Shown here piece after piece: positions 1 to 9,823 of a DNA stretch of 64,000 nucleotides. Source of the stretch: an uncultured SAR86 cluster bacterium (GTDB taxonomy: Bacteria; Pseudomonadota; Gammaproteobacteria; Magnimaribacterales; D2472). Both the position numbers and the translations under genes were made by a program. The stretch is from NCBI GenBank assembly GCA_902558375.1, contig CACEDQ010000004.1, positions 1 through 64,000 on the forward strand. Direction: 5' to 3'. Position 1 is the stretch's first letter, and each line of letters begins with the position of its first letter. The notes under the pieces are model-generated. The model had not been told where the DNA came from and did no database searches. It was given only the letters and a program-made list of their open reading frames with translations.

Positions 1-1505
<1,505 letters not shown>

Positions 1506-1506
1506 A

Positions 1507-1917
1507 CTAATTTAATTTTAGATATTTATCTAAATTTGCATTTATAAATTTATAAGACTCAGGACTAGAAAACTTTTTTGAAAGTCTCAACGATTCGTCA
1601 ATAATCACTGGTTTATCTAACTCACCATATATCATTTCATTTAAAGCAAAGTATAAAATTGATTTATCTATTAGATCCATATTTGAATCTTTAACATTCA
1701 TAGAGTCTAAAATTTCTTTGAATTCACTTTTATTATTTTTAATTGATTCCAGCGATGAAGAAAATTTATCAAAATCAACCTTTTTATTTTTATGCTCATC
1801 TTTAAATTGATCAACAATGCCAGATATATCTTGGTTATTAAAGAAATATTGATATATAGCTTGAACTAGATACTCTCTGGTCCTAATTTGAATCTTAAAA
1901 TTAGCTAGATTTTTCAT
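1507..1917 (-). CDS. nusB: transcription antitermination factor NusB
   Basis: NusB binds boxA RNA together with ribosomal protein S10 (NusE) and supports antitermination of rRNA operons. The protein is small and all-helical. The region RTREYLVQAIYQYFFNNQDI matches the conserved N-terminal helix of the family (RxxAVQALY), and DKSILYFALNEM with DESLRLSKKF matches the C-terminal half. The ORF track starts at a TTG (1929). The ATG at 1917 is preferred because it gives the usual family N-terminus and a smaller overlap with ribH (17 bases). It is the last gene of the nrdR-ribD-ribBA-ribH-nusB unit, the standard gammaproteobacterial order. Confidence 0.9.
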   Translation of the reverse strand: MKNLANFKIQIRTREYLVQAIYQYFFNNQDISGIVDQFKDEHKNKKVDFDKFSSSLESIKNNKSEFKEILDSMNVKDSNMDLIDKSILYFALNEMIYGELDKPVIIDESLRLSKKFSSPESYKFINANLDKYLKLN

Positions 1918-2317
1918 TGATAAGCTCAATTAAGGATTGAGTATTATTTTTTGTATTGATTTTTAATCTTTTAATCAATTGGTCGGAGTTTTCAACACAT
2001 AATACATTATTAATTACTGAAATGTTTGGATAGGTTAGGGCTAAGTCTCCAATTGATCTGAAAGTCTCGTTAGTAACCAAATCATAGTGAGATGTTTCTC
2101 CTCTGACAACAATCCCTAAGAATATAACACCAGAATAGCATGATGATTTATTTTTAATTAAGTGATGTTTACCTAATGCAGCAAGCTCTATTGCACCTGG
2201 AGCACAGGCAGTTTCATATTCATGCTCACTATCTGAAATGACATTGGTTGCAATTTCAACCATCTCATTTATATATTCGCTATACCATGAGGTATGTACT
2301 ATTAAAATCTTATTCAT
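1901..2317 (-). CDS. ribH: 6,7-dimethyl-8-ribityllumazine synthase
   Basis: RibH condenses 5-amino-6-ribitylamino-uracil with 3,4-dihydroxy-2-butanone 4-phosphate to make lumazine, the precursor of riboflavin. The 138 residues show the family landmarks in order: an N-terminal strand ending at the aromatic stacking residue (HTSWYSEYINEM), the substrate pocket PGAIELAALG, and the phosphate and catalytic segment GIVVRGETSHYDLV with its conserved Arg-Gly and His. The length is slightly short for the family (about 150). Its start overlaps the end of ribBA by 8 bases and its end overlaps nusB, so translation is probably coupled. Confidence 0.95.
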   Translation of the reverse strand: MNKILIVHTSWYSEYINEMVEIATNVISDSEHEYETACAPGAIELAALGKHHLIKNKSSCYSGVIFLGIVVRGETSHYDLVTNETFRSIGDLALTYPNISVINNVLCVENSDQLIKRLKINTKNNTQSLIELINEKSS

Positions 2318-3389
2318 TCACAAAACCTGTTATTTCAATATTGAAACCTGATACAGCATTATATTTAGTAGGTGTTCCAAGTACTGTAATTTTTTTTAGA
2401 TTTAATGCTCTGCATATTTGAGAGCCAACACCAATGACTTTTCTATTTTTTTTAGGCTCAACTTCTTTATCTTCAAGCCTGTTAAGCCAATAACTTTTTG
2501 CATCTCTGTGATTAATTAATACAAACAGTCCTGCTTCCTCTTTAGAGATTCTCTCGATAGATTTTCTTATAGACCAGTTTTTACCCATTTCTTCAATTCC
2601 CAAAGTATCCTGAAGGATGCTTTGAGTTTGCACACGCACTAAAGGAGATTCTACTTTTGATAGGTCACCTTTAGTTAATGAGAAATGATATTCATCTTTA
2701 ATATTATCCTTCCAAACAATAAGCTTGAATTCTCCAAACTCATTTTTAATAGTTTTTTCATTAATGGGCTCAATAGTTGAGTCTGATGAAAGTCTAAAAT
2801 CAATTAAATCGGCTATTGTTCCAACTTTTATATCATGCTTTTCGCCAAATTTAATTAGATCATCTCTTCGTGCCATAGTGCCGTCATCATTCATAATTTC
2901 ACAAATGACACCAGCAGATTGAAAGCCAGCAAGCTTAGCAAGATCACATGCCGCTTCAGTGTGCCCGGCTCTGCTTAGAACTCCGCCTTCCATTGCTTTT
3001 AAGGGGAAAATATGACCCGGTTGGACGATATCATAAGGTTTGGAGTTTTTATCTACGACAGTTTTAATAGTATGAGCTCTGTCAGCAGCAGAAATTCCAG
3101 TTGTGATTCCTTCGGCAGCCTCGATGGAGACAGTAAAAGCTGTTTTGTTGGCAGCTTTATTCTTATTAGTCATCATTTTTAAATCAAATTTATTTATTAA
3201 ATTCTTGCTAAGGGGGAGACAAATCAAACCTTTTCCCTTTGAGGCCATAAAATTAATAATTTCTGGTGTTACCATATCAGCTGCGCAGACCAAATCTCCT
3301 TCATTTTCTCGAGACTCATCATCAAGAATAATAACCATCTTTCCTTCTTGAATATCTTTAATAATGTCTTTTATATTATCTTTTATCAC
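2310..3389 (-). CDS. ribBA: RibB-RibA-like fusion (3,4-dihydroxy-2-butanone 4-phosphate synthase with degenerate GTP cyclohydrolase II domain)
   Basis: Residues about 1-205 are a complete DHBP synthase. They contain the acidic metal site DDESRENEGDLV, the loop SKGKGLICLPL, and the signature RAGHTEAACDLAKLAG. This domain converts ribulose 5-phosphate to the four-carbon riboflavin precursor. Residues about 210-359 align with GTP cyclohydrolase II (LVRVQTQSILQDTLG, then VLINHRDAK), but no cysteine triad of the zinc site (C-x10-C-x-C) is visible there, nor the usual catalytic signature. The C-terminal half is therefore probably not an active cyclohydrolase, as in the RibBX type known from some proteobacteria, and a separate ribA would be needed elsewhere. 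It overlaps ribD by 4 bases (ATGA). Confidence 0.93.
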   Translation of the reverse strand: MIKDNIKDIIKDIQEGKMVIILDDESRENEGDLVCAADMVTPEIINFMASKGKGLICLPLSKNLINKFDLKMMTNKNKAANKTAFTVSIEAAEGITTGISAADRAHTIKTVVDKNSKPYDIVQPGHIFPLKAMEGGVLSRAGHTEAACDLAKLAGFQSAGVICEIMNDDGTMARRDDLIKFGEKHDIKVGTIADLIDFRLSSDSTIEPINEKTIKNEFGEFKLIVWKDNIKDEYHFSLTKGDLSKVESPLVRVQTQSILQDTLGIEEMGKNWSIRKSIERISKEEAGLFVLINHRDAKSYWLNRLEDKEVEPKKNRKVIGVGSQICRALNLKKITVLGTPTKYNAVSGFNIEITGFVNE

Positions 3390-4393
3390 TTTATATATAT
3401 TTTCTTTGTATCTGATTCAATTTTATAGGACGATTCTAGTTTAAAACCCAGTTTTTCGACAGCATTATCTTCTTTGAACCAATTTACTCCATTAGGCCCA
3501 AGTTTCGAAGTTGATTCATAAACAATTAACTTATCCACATAACCTTCATTTAAAAAAGAGTTAATTAATTTTGGTCCAGCTTCAACCAGGATTGATGTGA
3601 CATCTGTATTTTTAAATCTACTCACTACCTTATCAAGGTCACGTTCTTTAATAATTTCATAATCTGCATCTTTAAAAAAAGGTGCATCAAAATTTAAATT
3701 AGTTTTAGTGCTTAACAAGATTTTTTTGGGTTGGTTGGTTAGAAAATCAACCCTGGCATTCATCATTGGGTTGTCATTCACAACTGTATTACCGCCAGTC
3801 AAAATAACATCCTTAGAAGCTCTCAATTTTTGAACGTCTTCTCGAGATTTCTTACTAGTAATCCAAGTTTGTTTACTGCCAACTATATGAGATTTGCCAT
3901 CTATAGATGATGCAATTTTTGCGGTTATAAATGGCCTACCATAAGTATTTTTAAAAAAGAAAAATTTATTTTGTTCTTTTACTAATTCTGAACACACATT
4001 GATTGTTACGCTTATACCATTTTTTTTAAGGGATTCTATGCCTTTTCCAGAAACTAGTGGGTTGGGATCCAAAGCTCCAATAACAACATTCTTGATTCCT
4101 GATTTAATTATTGCTTCAGTACATGGACCTGTCTTCCCGCTATGATTACATGGTTCAAGTGAGCATATTAAAGTTAGCTCTCCAAAGGATTCAAAGCTTT
4201 TACCAACTTTTGTTTTTGCAGAATTTATTGCATTAACTTCTGCGTGATTGCATCCAAATTTTTCATGCGCACCTTCTGAGATTATTTTGTCATCTTTGAT
4301 AATTATGCATCCAACAACTGGATTAGGCTTTGCTGTATATTTATATTGATCAGCAAGAGAGATGGCTCTCTTCATCAATTTTTCATAATTCAT
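3386..4393 (-). CDS. ribD: bifunctional diaminohydroxyphosphoribosylaminopyrimidine deaminase / 5-amino-6-(5-phosphoribosylamino)uracil reductase
   Basis: RibD performs the second and third steps from GTP towards riboflavin. The N-terminal deaminase domain (about 1-140) has the zinc ligands of the cytidine-deaminase fold in HAEVNAI and SLEPCNHSGKTGPC. The C-terminal NADPH reductase domain (about 145-335) begins at SSIDGKSH and contains ILTGGNTVVNDNPMMNAR and the nucleotide-contact segment VEAGPKLINSFL. At 335 residues it is near normal length (about 365). It overlaps nrdR upstream and ribBA downstream by 4 bases each. In related operons riboflavin synthase (ribE) usually stands between ribD and ribBA; here it is missing. 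Confidence 0.95.
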   Translation of the reverse strand: MNYEKLMKRAISLADQYKYTAKPNPVVGCIIIKDDKIISEGAHEKFGCNHAEVNAINSAKTKVGKSFESFGELTLICSLEPCNHSGKTGPCTEAIIKSGIKNVVIGALDPNPLVSGKGIESLKKNGISVTINVCSELVKEQNKFFFFKNTYGRPFITAKIASSIDGKSHIVGSKQTWITSKKSREDVQKLRASKDVILTGGNTVVNDNPMMNARVDFLTNQPKKILLSTKTNLNFDAPFFKDADYEIIKERDLDKVVSRFKNTDVTSILVEAGPKLINSFLNEGYVDKLIVYESTSKLGPNGVNWFKEDNAVEKLGFKLESSYKIESDTKKIYIK

Positions 4394-4878
4394 TTCTTTG
4401 ATTTATTTTTTGAATTTCTTTTTGGTTTTTCTTTACGAAGTGAATTAATTTCTTCTGAAAAATCTTTAATATCTTGAAAATCTCTGTAAACCGAAGCAAA
4501 TCTAACATACGCAACTGTATCGACTTCTTTAAGTGCATTCATCATAATTTCACCTATTTTTATGGATGGTATTTCTCTTACTCCGCTCGTTCTAATTTCA
4601 TTCAAGATTTTCCCAAAAACTGTGTCGATATTTTCAGAAGATAGAGGTCTTTTTTCTAGTGCTCTAAGCATTCCTTTTTTTAACTTTGATCCATCAAATG
4701 GTTGTCTTTGGCCATCACTTTTGACTACTCTTGGAAGGGCTAAATCAACTGTTTCAAATGTTGTAAATCTAGCATGACATACTTCACACGACCTTCTTCT
4801 TCTAGTTTGCGAACCATCTGCAACTAGTCTTGAATCGATAACTTTTGTGTCTTCAGCCTGACAAAACGGACAATGCAT
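4390..4878 (-). CDS. nrdR: transcriptional repressor NrdR
   Basis: NrdR represses ribonucleotide reductase genes by sensing ATP and dATP. The N-terminus is a zinc ribbon with two CxxC pairs (MHCPFCQ and CEVCHARF), followed by the basic stretch RRRRSC that contacts DNA. Residues about 47-137 are an ATP-cone (LPRVVKSDGQRQPFDGSKL, KRPLSSENID). The C-terminus is lysine-rich (KEKPKRNSKNKSKK). Length 162 is typical. It abuts glyA upstream and overlaps ribD downstream, the common gammaproteobacterial glyA-nrdR-ribD order. No ribonucleotide reductase gene lies in this window, so its targets are elsewhere. Confidence 0.96.
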   Translation of the reverse strand: MHCPFCQAEDTKVIDSRLVADGSQTRRRRSCEVCHARFTTFETVDLALPRVVKSDGQRQPFDGSKLKKGMLRALEKRPLSSENIDTVFGKILNEIRTSGVREIPSIKIGEIMMNALKEVDTVAYVRFASVYRDFQDIKDFSEEINSLRKEKPKRNSKNKSKK

Positions 4879-6180
4879 CTATAAATTATAGACCGGATAT
4901 TCTCTTGTTAGCTCAATTACTTTATTTTTTATTTTTGATTTAACGCTCTCATCATCAATATTTTCAATGACATCACATATCCAATTACTTAATAATTTAA
5001 TCTCTTCAGCCTTAAAACCTCTAGTTGTTACAGCCGGAGTTCCAAGTCTTACACCTGAGGTAACAAATGGTGATCTTGGATCATTTGGAACTGCATTTTT
5101 ATTAACAGTTATATTTACATCTCCCAATGCTTTTTCTAAATCTTTTCCTGTTATATCTTTATTTTGTAAATCAACAAGAACAATATGATTTTCTGTTCCT
5201 CCAGTTACAACATCAACACCTCGAGAAATAATAACTTCACACATTGTTTTTGCATTATTTACTACATGTTGCATGTAATCCTTAAATGCTGGTTCTAAAG
5301 CCTCTTTAAAACAAACTGCTTTTGCTGCTATAACATGCATCAATGGCCCACCTTGAGATCCAGGAAATACGGCAGAATTAAGCTTTTTTTCTAGCATTTC
5401 ATTGCTTTTGGCTAAAATAATTCCAGATCTTGGTCCTCTGAGTGTTTTATGTGTTGTTGAAGTTACAACATCTGCAAAAGGAACCGGCGATGGATAATGA
5501 CCAGATGCCACTAATCCTGATATATGAGCCATATCAACTAAAAAATAAGCTCCAACTTCATCGGCAATATCTCTGAATTTTTGCCAATCAATAATTCCCG
5601 AATATGCAGAAAAACCAGCAATTATTAATTTTGGTTTATGCTCGATAGCTAAATCTTTGACTTGATTATAGTCAATCTCATTAGTATCTGGATGAAGACC
5701 ATATTGGACACTTTTATAATTTTTTCCAGAAAAGTTAACTTTTGCTCCATGCGTTAAGTGACCGCCATGATCTAAACTCATTCCAAGAATTGTATCGTTA
5801 GGCTCTAATAACGCTAAGAAGGCAGCAGCATTTGCTGAGGAGCCCGAATGAGGCTGAACATTAGCATAATCCGCTTTAAAAAGCTCTTTAGCTCTTGATA
5901 TAGCTATATCTTCTGCAATATCCACATATTCGCAACCACCATAGTACCTTTTAGATGGATATCCTTCAGCATATTTATTTGTTAATAATGAGCCTTGAGC
6001 TTCAAGTACTCTATGACTGGCATAATTTTCTGAAGCGATTAATTCTATATGATCCTCTTGCCTTATAGCTTCTTGTTCAAAAGATTGCCATAATTCTTGA
6101 TCATAATCTTTTATAGATTCCGAATTACTAAAAACAGCATCACTCTGTGAAAGATTTTTATCTTTGATGTTAGATTCCAT
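4879..6180 (-). CDS. glyA: serine hydroxymethyltransferase
   Basis: GlyA interconverts serine and glycine while charging tetrahydrofolate with a one-carbon unit; it is a PLP enzyme of the cytosol. Landmarks are [12 protein letters not shown] near the N-terminus, [15 protein letters not shown], the PLP-proximal VDMAHISGL, and the Schiff-base lysine in [14 protein letters not shown]. The product is 433 residues, about 16 longer at the N-terminus than E. coli GlyA ([20 protein letters not shown] is extra). No later ATG precedes the conserved YDQELW, and AGGA lies upstream of the chosen ATG, so the extension looks real. It abuts nrdR and is separated from nth by 55 bases. Confidence 0.97.
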   Translation of the reverse strand: MESNIKDKNLSQSDAVFSNSESIKDYDQELWQSFEQEAIRQEDHIELIASENYASHRVLEAQGSLLTNKYAEGYPSKRYYGGCEYVDIAEDIAISRAKELFKADYANVQPHSGSSANAAAFLALLEPNDTILGMSLDHGGHLTHGAKVNFSGKNYKSVQYGLHPDTNEIDYNQVKDLAIEHKPKLIIAGFSAYSGIIDWQKFRDIADEVGAYFLVDMAHISGLVASGHYPSPVPFADVVTSTTHKTLRGPRSGIILAKSNEMLEKKLNSAVFPGSQGGPLMHVIAAKAVCFKEALEPAFKDYMQHVVNNAKTMCEVIISRGVDVVTGGTENHIVLVDLQNKDITGKDLEKALGDVNITVNKNAVPNDPRSPFVTSGVRLGTPAVTTRGFKAEEIKLLSNWICDVIENIDDESVKSKIKNKVIELTREYPVYNL

Positions 6181-6235
6181 TAAAAAAAATCCTAATGTGT
6201 TATAAATATGAAAAAGAAACGATATTTTAATCTAT

Positions 6236-6889
6236 CTAAGGCTTTTTGTGTGCAAATGGTTTAATTCTCTTAGGAAAACATGTCTTACAGATATCACACT
6301 CTAAGCCGTAACAAGCCTTAGCCTGACAAAACTCACGACCCCAAAAAATTATTTGAAGATGAAGCTTATTCCATAATGATTTATCAAATAATTTTTTAAG
6401 ATCCGCTTCAGTCTTTTGAACATTTTTACCATTAGTTAAACCCCATCTTTGAGCTAATCTATGTATATGAGTATCAACTGCAAAAGCTGGCACTCCAAAA
6501 CCTTGACTCATCACAACAGAAGCTGTTTTATGACCAACTCCTGGTAATGCTTCAAGATCTTTAAAATTATTTGGCACAACTCCATTAAACTTTTTAATCA
6601 AAATCAAAGATAGTTCCTTGATAGCCTTTGATTTTTTCGGACCTAAGCCACATGGTTTAATAATTTTATATATTTGATTTTGAGATAATTTTGACATTGC
6701 TTCAGGATCGGAGGCAATCTTAAATAGTTTAGGAGTAACCTGGTTTACTCTTTCATCAGTACATTGCGCAGACAAGAGAACAGCCACCAGCAAAGTATAA
6801 TTGTCTTTATGATCTAGAGGTATTGGGGTCTTGGGGTAAGTTTTATTAAGAATTTTTAAAACTATCTGCGCTCTTTCAGATTTTCTCAT
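6236..6889 (-). CDS. nth: endonuclease III (DNA glycosylase/AP lyase)
   Basis: Nth removes oxidised pyrimidines and cuts the resulting abasic site. The helix-hairpin-helix motif LPGVGHKTASVV carries the catalytic lysine, and the GPD segment AFAVDTHIHRLAQR carries the catalytic aspartate. The C-terminal tail is cysteine-rich, as expected for the 4Fe-4S cluster, but the spacing in CQAKACYGLECDICKTC is C-x4-C-x4-C-x2-C-x2-C rather than the usual C-x6-C-x2-C-x5-C. Which four cysteines bind iron cannot be told by reading. Length 217 is normal. It heads the minus-strand run and is divergent from the small gene at 6922, with only 32 bases between them. Confidence 0.94.
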   Translation of the reverse strand: MRKSERAQIVLKILNKTYPKTPIPLDHKDNYTLLVAVLLSAQCTDERVNQVTPKLFKIASDPEAMSKLSQNQIYKIIKPCGLGPKKSKAIKELSLILIKKFNGVVPNNFKDLEALPGVGHKTASVVMSQGFGVPAFAVDTHIHRLAQRWGLTNGKNVQKTEADLKKLFDKSLWNKLHLQIIFWGREFCQAKACYGLECDICKTCFPKRIKPFAHKKP

Positions 6890-6921
6890 GCTGACAAATG
6901 TAGCATAATATTATCTTAAAA

Positions 6922-7209
6922 ATGAATACCAAAAAAATACATAAATTTATTCTTAAACTCAAAGATAGCTTTTTAGAAGAGTCAGAAGAAAATAAAAAAA
7001 TGCTAGATATTTTTGTTAAACAAATTGAAGGCACTGCATCTGAAGATGAAATTGATTATGCCAACGAGCAATTAAATGAAATATTTAAAAGTTTAGGCTT
7101 GGGTGTATTAACAATCTTACCTTTTAGTCCTATTACTATTCCTTATGTGATAAAGAAAGCACAAGAGTTGGGCATCGACGTTATACCAAAATGGTATAAG
7201 AAGCTTTAA
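6922..7209 (+). CDS. small uncharacterised protein (possible LETM1-like fragment)
   Basis: This 95-residue ORF starts with ATG and has plausible coding use. It fills the space between divergent nth and the thiolase gene. The first 60 residues are charged and probably helical (KKIHKFILKLKDSF, EDEIDYANEQLNEIFKSL). The end is hydrophobic and ordered: ILPFSPITIPYVIKKAQELGI. That segment resembles the LPF-P-I-x-P-Y-hydrophobic core seen in LETM1/ribosome-binding-type proteins, which is only a weak hint. There is no signal peptide, cysteine cluster or catalytic motif. The codon pattern and context suggest a real gene; function unknown. Confidence 0.72.
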   Translation: MNTKKIHKFILKLKDSFLEESEENKKMLDIFVKQIEGTASEDEIDYANEQLNEIFKSLGLGVLTILPFSPITIPYVIKKAQELGIDVIPKWYKKL

Positions 7210-7267
7210 GTAAGTCTATCTATAGATTAGAATGAGTTTGTAAATTTTTTACCCAATCGGAGAAATT

Positions 7268-8455
7268 ATGAAAAACGTAGTTATTGTTGATAGCGTAAGA
7301 ACTGGCTTGGCAAAGTCACATAGAGGTGGCTTTAATATGACAAGACCTGATGAAATGCTAGCTCATCTAATTAATGCATTACTTGAAAGAAACCCAAATC
7401 TTAATCCAGAAGTTGTTGAAGATATCATAATGGGATGCGGCAATCCTGAGGGTGCTCAAGGTCACAATGTTGCTAGAAATGCAGCAGTATTATCAAACCT
7501 TCCAATTACTGTAGGTGGAACAACAATTAACAGGTATTGTTCTTCTGGTCTTCAATCTGTTTCCATGGCAGCAGGTCAAATTATGGCTGGTTGTTATGAC
7601 ACAGTGATAGCTGGGGGAGCAGAAACTATATCTATGATGAAAATGAACATGGATAATTTTGTTAATGAAAGGTTAGCAGAACAATCTCCTGGTATCTATT
7701 ATCCCATGGGTATGACAGCTGAAGTGGTTGCAAAAAGATACAATGTTTCAAGAGAAACTCAGGATGAATTGGCACTTGAAAGCCAAAAGAGAACAGCTGC
7801 TGCGCAAGAAGCCGGTTTATTCTTGGATGAAATTGTTCCAATGAATACAAAAATGTTACTTGTTAATAAAGAGACGGGTGATTCTAAAGAGGTTGAAGTT
7901 ACAGTTGAAAAAGATGAGTGTAATAGACCCGAAACTACTATGGAGGGTTTAAGCGGTTTAAAACCTGTTTTTGATCCTGAAAATGGAACGGTGACTGCTG
8001 GTAATTCTTCTCAATTATCTGATGGCGCCTCAATTAATTTAGTTATGTCAGAAGAAAAAGCTCTGGAACTTGGATTAAAACCCATTGCTTACTTTAGAGG
8101 CTTTACCACTATGGGATGTGAGCCAGATGAGATGGGAATAGGACCTGTTTATTCAGTTCCGAAGTTATTAAAGAACTACAACATGGCAGTTGAAGATATT
8201 GATTTATGGGAGCTTAATGAAGCTTTTGCTGTTCAAGTTGCTCATTGTAGAGATACTTTGGGTATACCTATGGATAAATTGAATGTTAACGGTGGTTCTA
8301 TATCAATTGGACATCCTTTTGGAATGACAGGTTCAAGATGTGTAGGGCATCTAACTAGAGAGCTAGTAAGAAGCGATAAGCAATTTGGGGTTGTAACAAT
8401 GTGCGTCGGTGGCGGAATGGGCGCATCTGGTTTATTTGAAAGATATCCTAGTTAA
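7268..8455 (+). CDS. thiolase family protein (acetyl-CoA C-acyltransferase)
   Basis: Thiolases cleave or form beta-ketoacyl-CoA. The nucleophilic cysteine is in NRYCSSGLQS (about residue 90), the catalytic histidine in NGGSISIGHPFGMTGSR, and the second cysteine in TMCVGGGMGASG near the C-terminus. The conserved LNEAFAVQ is also present. Length 395 is typical. GGAG lies 6 bases before the ATG. No fadB-type multifunctional partner is adjacent, so a role in fatty-acid beta-oxidation, or in acetoacetyl-CoA formation, cannot be separated by sequence alone. It is followed 8 bases later by thiL, which may be co-transcribed. Confidence 0.93.
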   Translation: MKNVVIVDSVRTGLAKSHRGGFNMTRPDEMLAHLINALLERNPNLNPEVVEDIIMGCGNPEGAQGHNVARNAAVLSNLPITVGGTTINRYCSSGLQSVSMAAGQIMAGCYDTVIAGGAETISMMKMNMDNFVNERLAEQSPGIYYPMGMTAEVVAKRYNVSRETQDELALESQKRTAAAQEAGLFLDEIVPMNTKMLLVNKETGDSKEVEVTVEKDECNRPETTMEGLSGLKPVFDPENGTVTAGNSSQLSDGASINLVMSEEKALELGLKPIAYFRGFTTMGCEPDEMGIGPVYSVPKLLKNYNMAVEDIDLWELNEAFAVQVAHCRDTLGIPMDKLNVNGGSISIGHPFGMTGSRCVGHLTRELVRSDKQFGVVTMCVGGGMGASGLFERYPS

Positions 8456-8463
8456 GGACGTTC

Positions 8464-9340
8464 TTGAATTCTGAATTTGAGCTAATAGATTTATTCAAAA
8501 ATATTGGCTCAGAATACTACAAAGATAATGGCATAATCATCTCTCCTGGAGATGATTGTGCTGTGTTTAAATCTAACAAACCTATTGTCACATCCATAGA
8601 TGCTTCTGTTGAGGGTGTTCATTTCCCAAAAAATGCTAATCCCTCTGATATTGCTTATAGATCGATTGCGGTAGCTTTGAGTGATATTGCTGCTATGGCA
8701 TGCAGACCTCTTGCATTTAGTCTGTCAGTAACAGTGCCTCATAATGAACATGATTGGTTTGAAAGTTTTCTAGAAGGAACTAAAAAAATATCAGATGAGT
8801 ATAGAATTTCATTAATTGGGGGGGGATTTAACTTCAGGACCTCTAAATATAAATGTTGTTGTATATGGTTCACCGTTTTCTGAAAAAATTCTTACAAGAA
8901 GTGGAGCAAAGCCTGGAGATATAATTTGTATAAGTGCTCAAGTTGGCAAAGCATCAAAAGGACTAAAAGATTGGAAAAACAACATAGACTCTTCATTTAT
9001 TGATAGTTATTTAAGACCAAAAGCTAAAATTGAACTTGGTAAAGAAATCTCTTTGATTGCAAATGCATGCATTGATACTTCTGATGGCTTACTTGCAGAT
9101 TTAAAAAAGATGCTTAATGCATCTAGATGTGGAGCAGATGTTTATATAGATGATATACCCATAACTTCAGACATAAATGATTTAAATGCTGGAGATGACT
9201 ATGATTTGTGTTTTACTTTGCCAGAAGAAATGGTGTGCGATAATTTTATAAAAATTGGAATCGTAAAAGAGGGCAAGAAAATAAACCTTTGTTCTAATAA
9301 AGGTTATGATATTGATATAAAAGGGTATGAGCATTATTAA
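8464..9340 (+). pseudogene. thiL: thiamine-monophosphate kinase, apparently frameshifted at a G8 tract
   Basis: ThiL phosphorylates thiamine phosphate to the active cofactor. Two ORFs (8464-8883 and 8816-9340) are halves of one gene. The first carries the N-terminal motifs (SPGDDCAVF, SIDASVEGVHF, ALSDIAAMACRP) and goes out of frame at SLIGG. The second resumes at exactly that point with GGDLTSGPLN and runs through IDTSDGLLADL to NAGDDYDLCFTLP. The junction is a run of eight G (8818-8825); seven G would give one continuous frame of 291 residues, near the family length. The start is TTG at 8464 after AAGGA. It could be a true mutation, a switchable tract or a sequencing error; the intact conservation on both sides favours the last two. 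Confidence 0.9.
8818..8825. repeat. G8 homopolymer at the thiL frameshift
   Basis: Eight consecutive G in a strongly AT-rich sequence, lying inside the conserved ThiL motif LIGGD. With seven G the upstream and downstream frames join without loss of any residue, so the tract is the exact site of the apparent +1 shift. Confidence 0.95.
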
Positions 9341-9823
9341 ATGAGCAAGTTTCCAGACCTAAAAAATCCTATTCATTTTATAGCTACACTAGGGGGTATT
9401 GGAAAAATCCCTATTGCCCCGGGCACATGGGGATCTATATTTGCATTTTTAATTTTTATATACATTTCTCATTATGTAGCTATGTTTATAGTTGTTATTT
9501 TATCAATACCATTTTCAATATGGATATGTGAAAAAGCATCAATCAATCTAATAGAAAAAGATCATAAATCTATCGTAATAGATGAATTAGTAGGTATCTG
9601 GATTGCTCTAGTTCCTGCTTTATATCTATCAACACAAACTTCAAGAACATCTTATGCAGTTTTAGCTCTTATTTTTTTTAGACTATTTGATATTTTAAAA
9701 CCTTATCCAGTGTCTTATTTTGATAAAAATTTTAAAAACGGGCTAGGAATAGTTCTTGATGACTTAATAGCCGGGATTATGGCTATTTTCCCAGCAATGG
9801 CTTTAATCTATCTAATATTTTAG
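9341..9823 (+). CDS. pgpA: phosphatidylglycerophosphatase A
   Basis: PgpA removes the phosphate from phosphatidylglycerophosphate to give phosphatidylglycerol, in the inner membrane. The N-terminal motif FIATLGGIGKIPIAPGTWGS is the family signature, and VIDELVGIWIAL supplies the conserved acidic residues. The hydrophobic stretches at about 25-60, 85-110 and 140-158 fit membrane segments. Length 160 is typical. Its ATG directly follows the thiL stop, the classic thiL-pgpA arrangement, which in related genomes follows nusB but here sits apart from it. Its last 41 bases overlap the convergent dxs gene. Confidence 0.94.
   Translation: MSKFPDLKNPIHFIATLGGIGKIPIAPGTWGSIFAFLIFIYISHYVAMFIVVILSIPFSIWICEKASINLIEKDHKSIVIDELVGIWIALVPALYLSTQTSRTSYAVLALIFFRLFDILKPYPVSYFDKNFKNGLGIVLDDLIAGIMAIFPAMALIYLIF

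Noticed and set aside
7218-7227. palindrome ATCTATAGAT before the thiolase gene
   Set aside because: Ten bases of A/T-rich palindrome are expected by chance here and no second copy was noticed, so it is not claimed as an operator.
8816-9340. independent 174-residue gene starting at 8816
   Set aside because: It is the C-terminal half of ThiL in the shifted frame; the apparent start is inside the conserved GGD motif.
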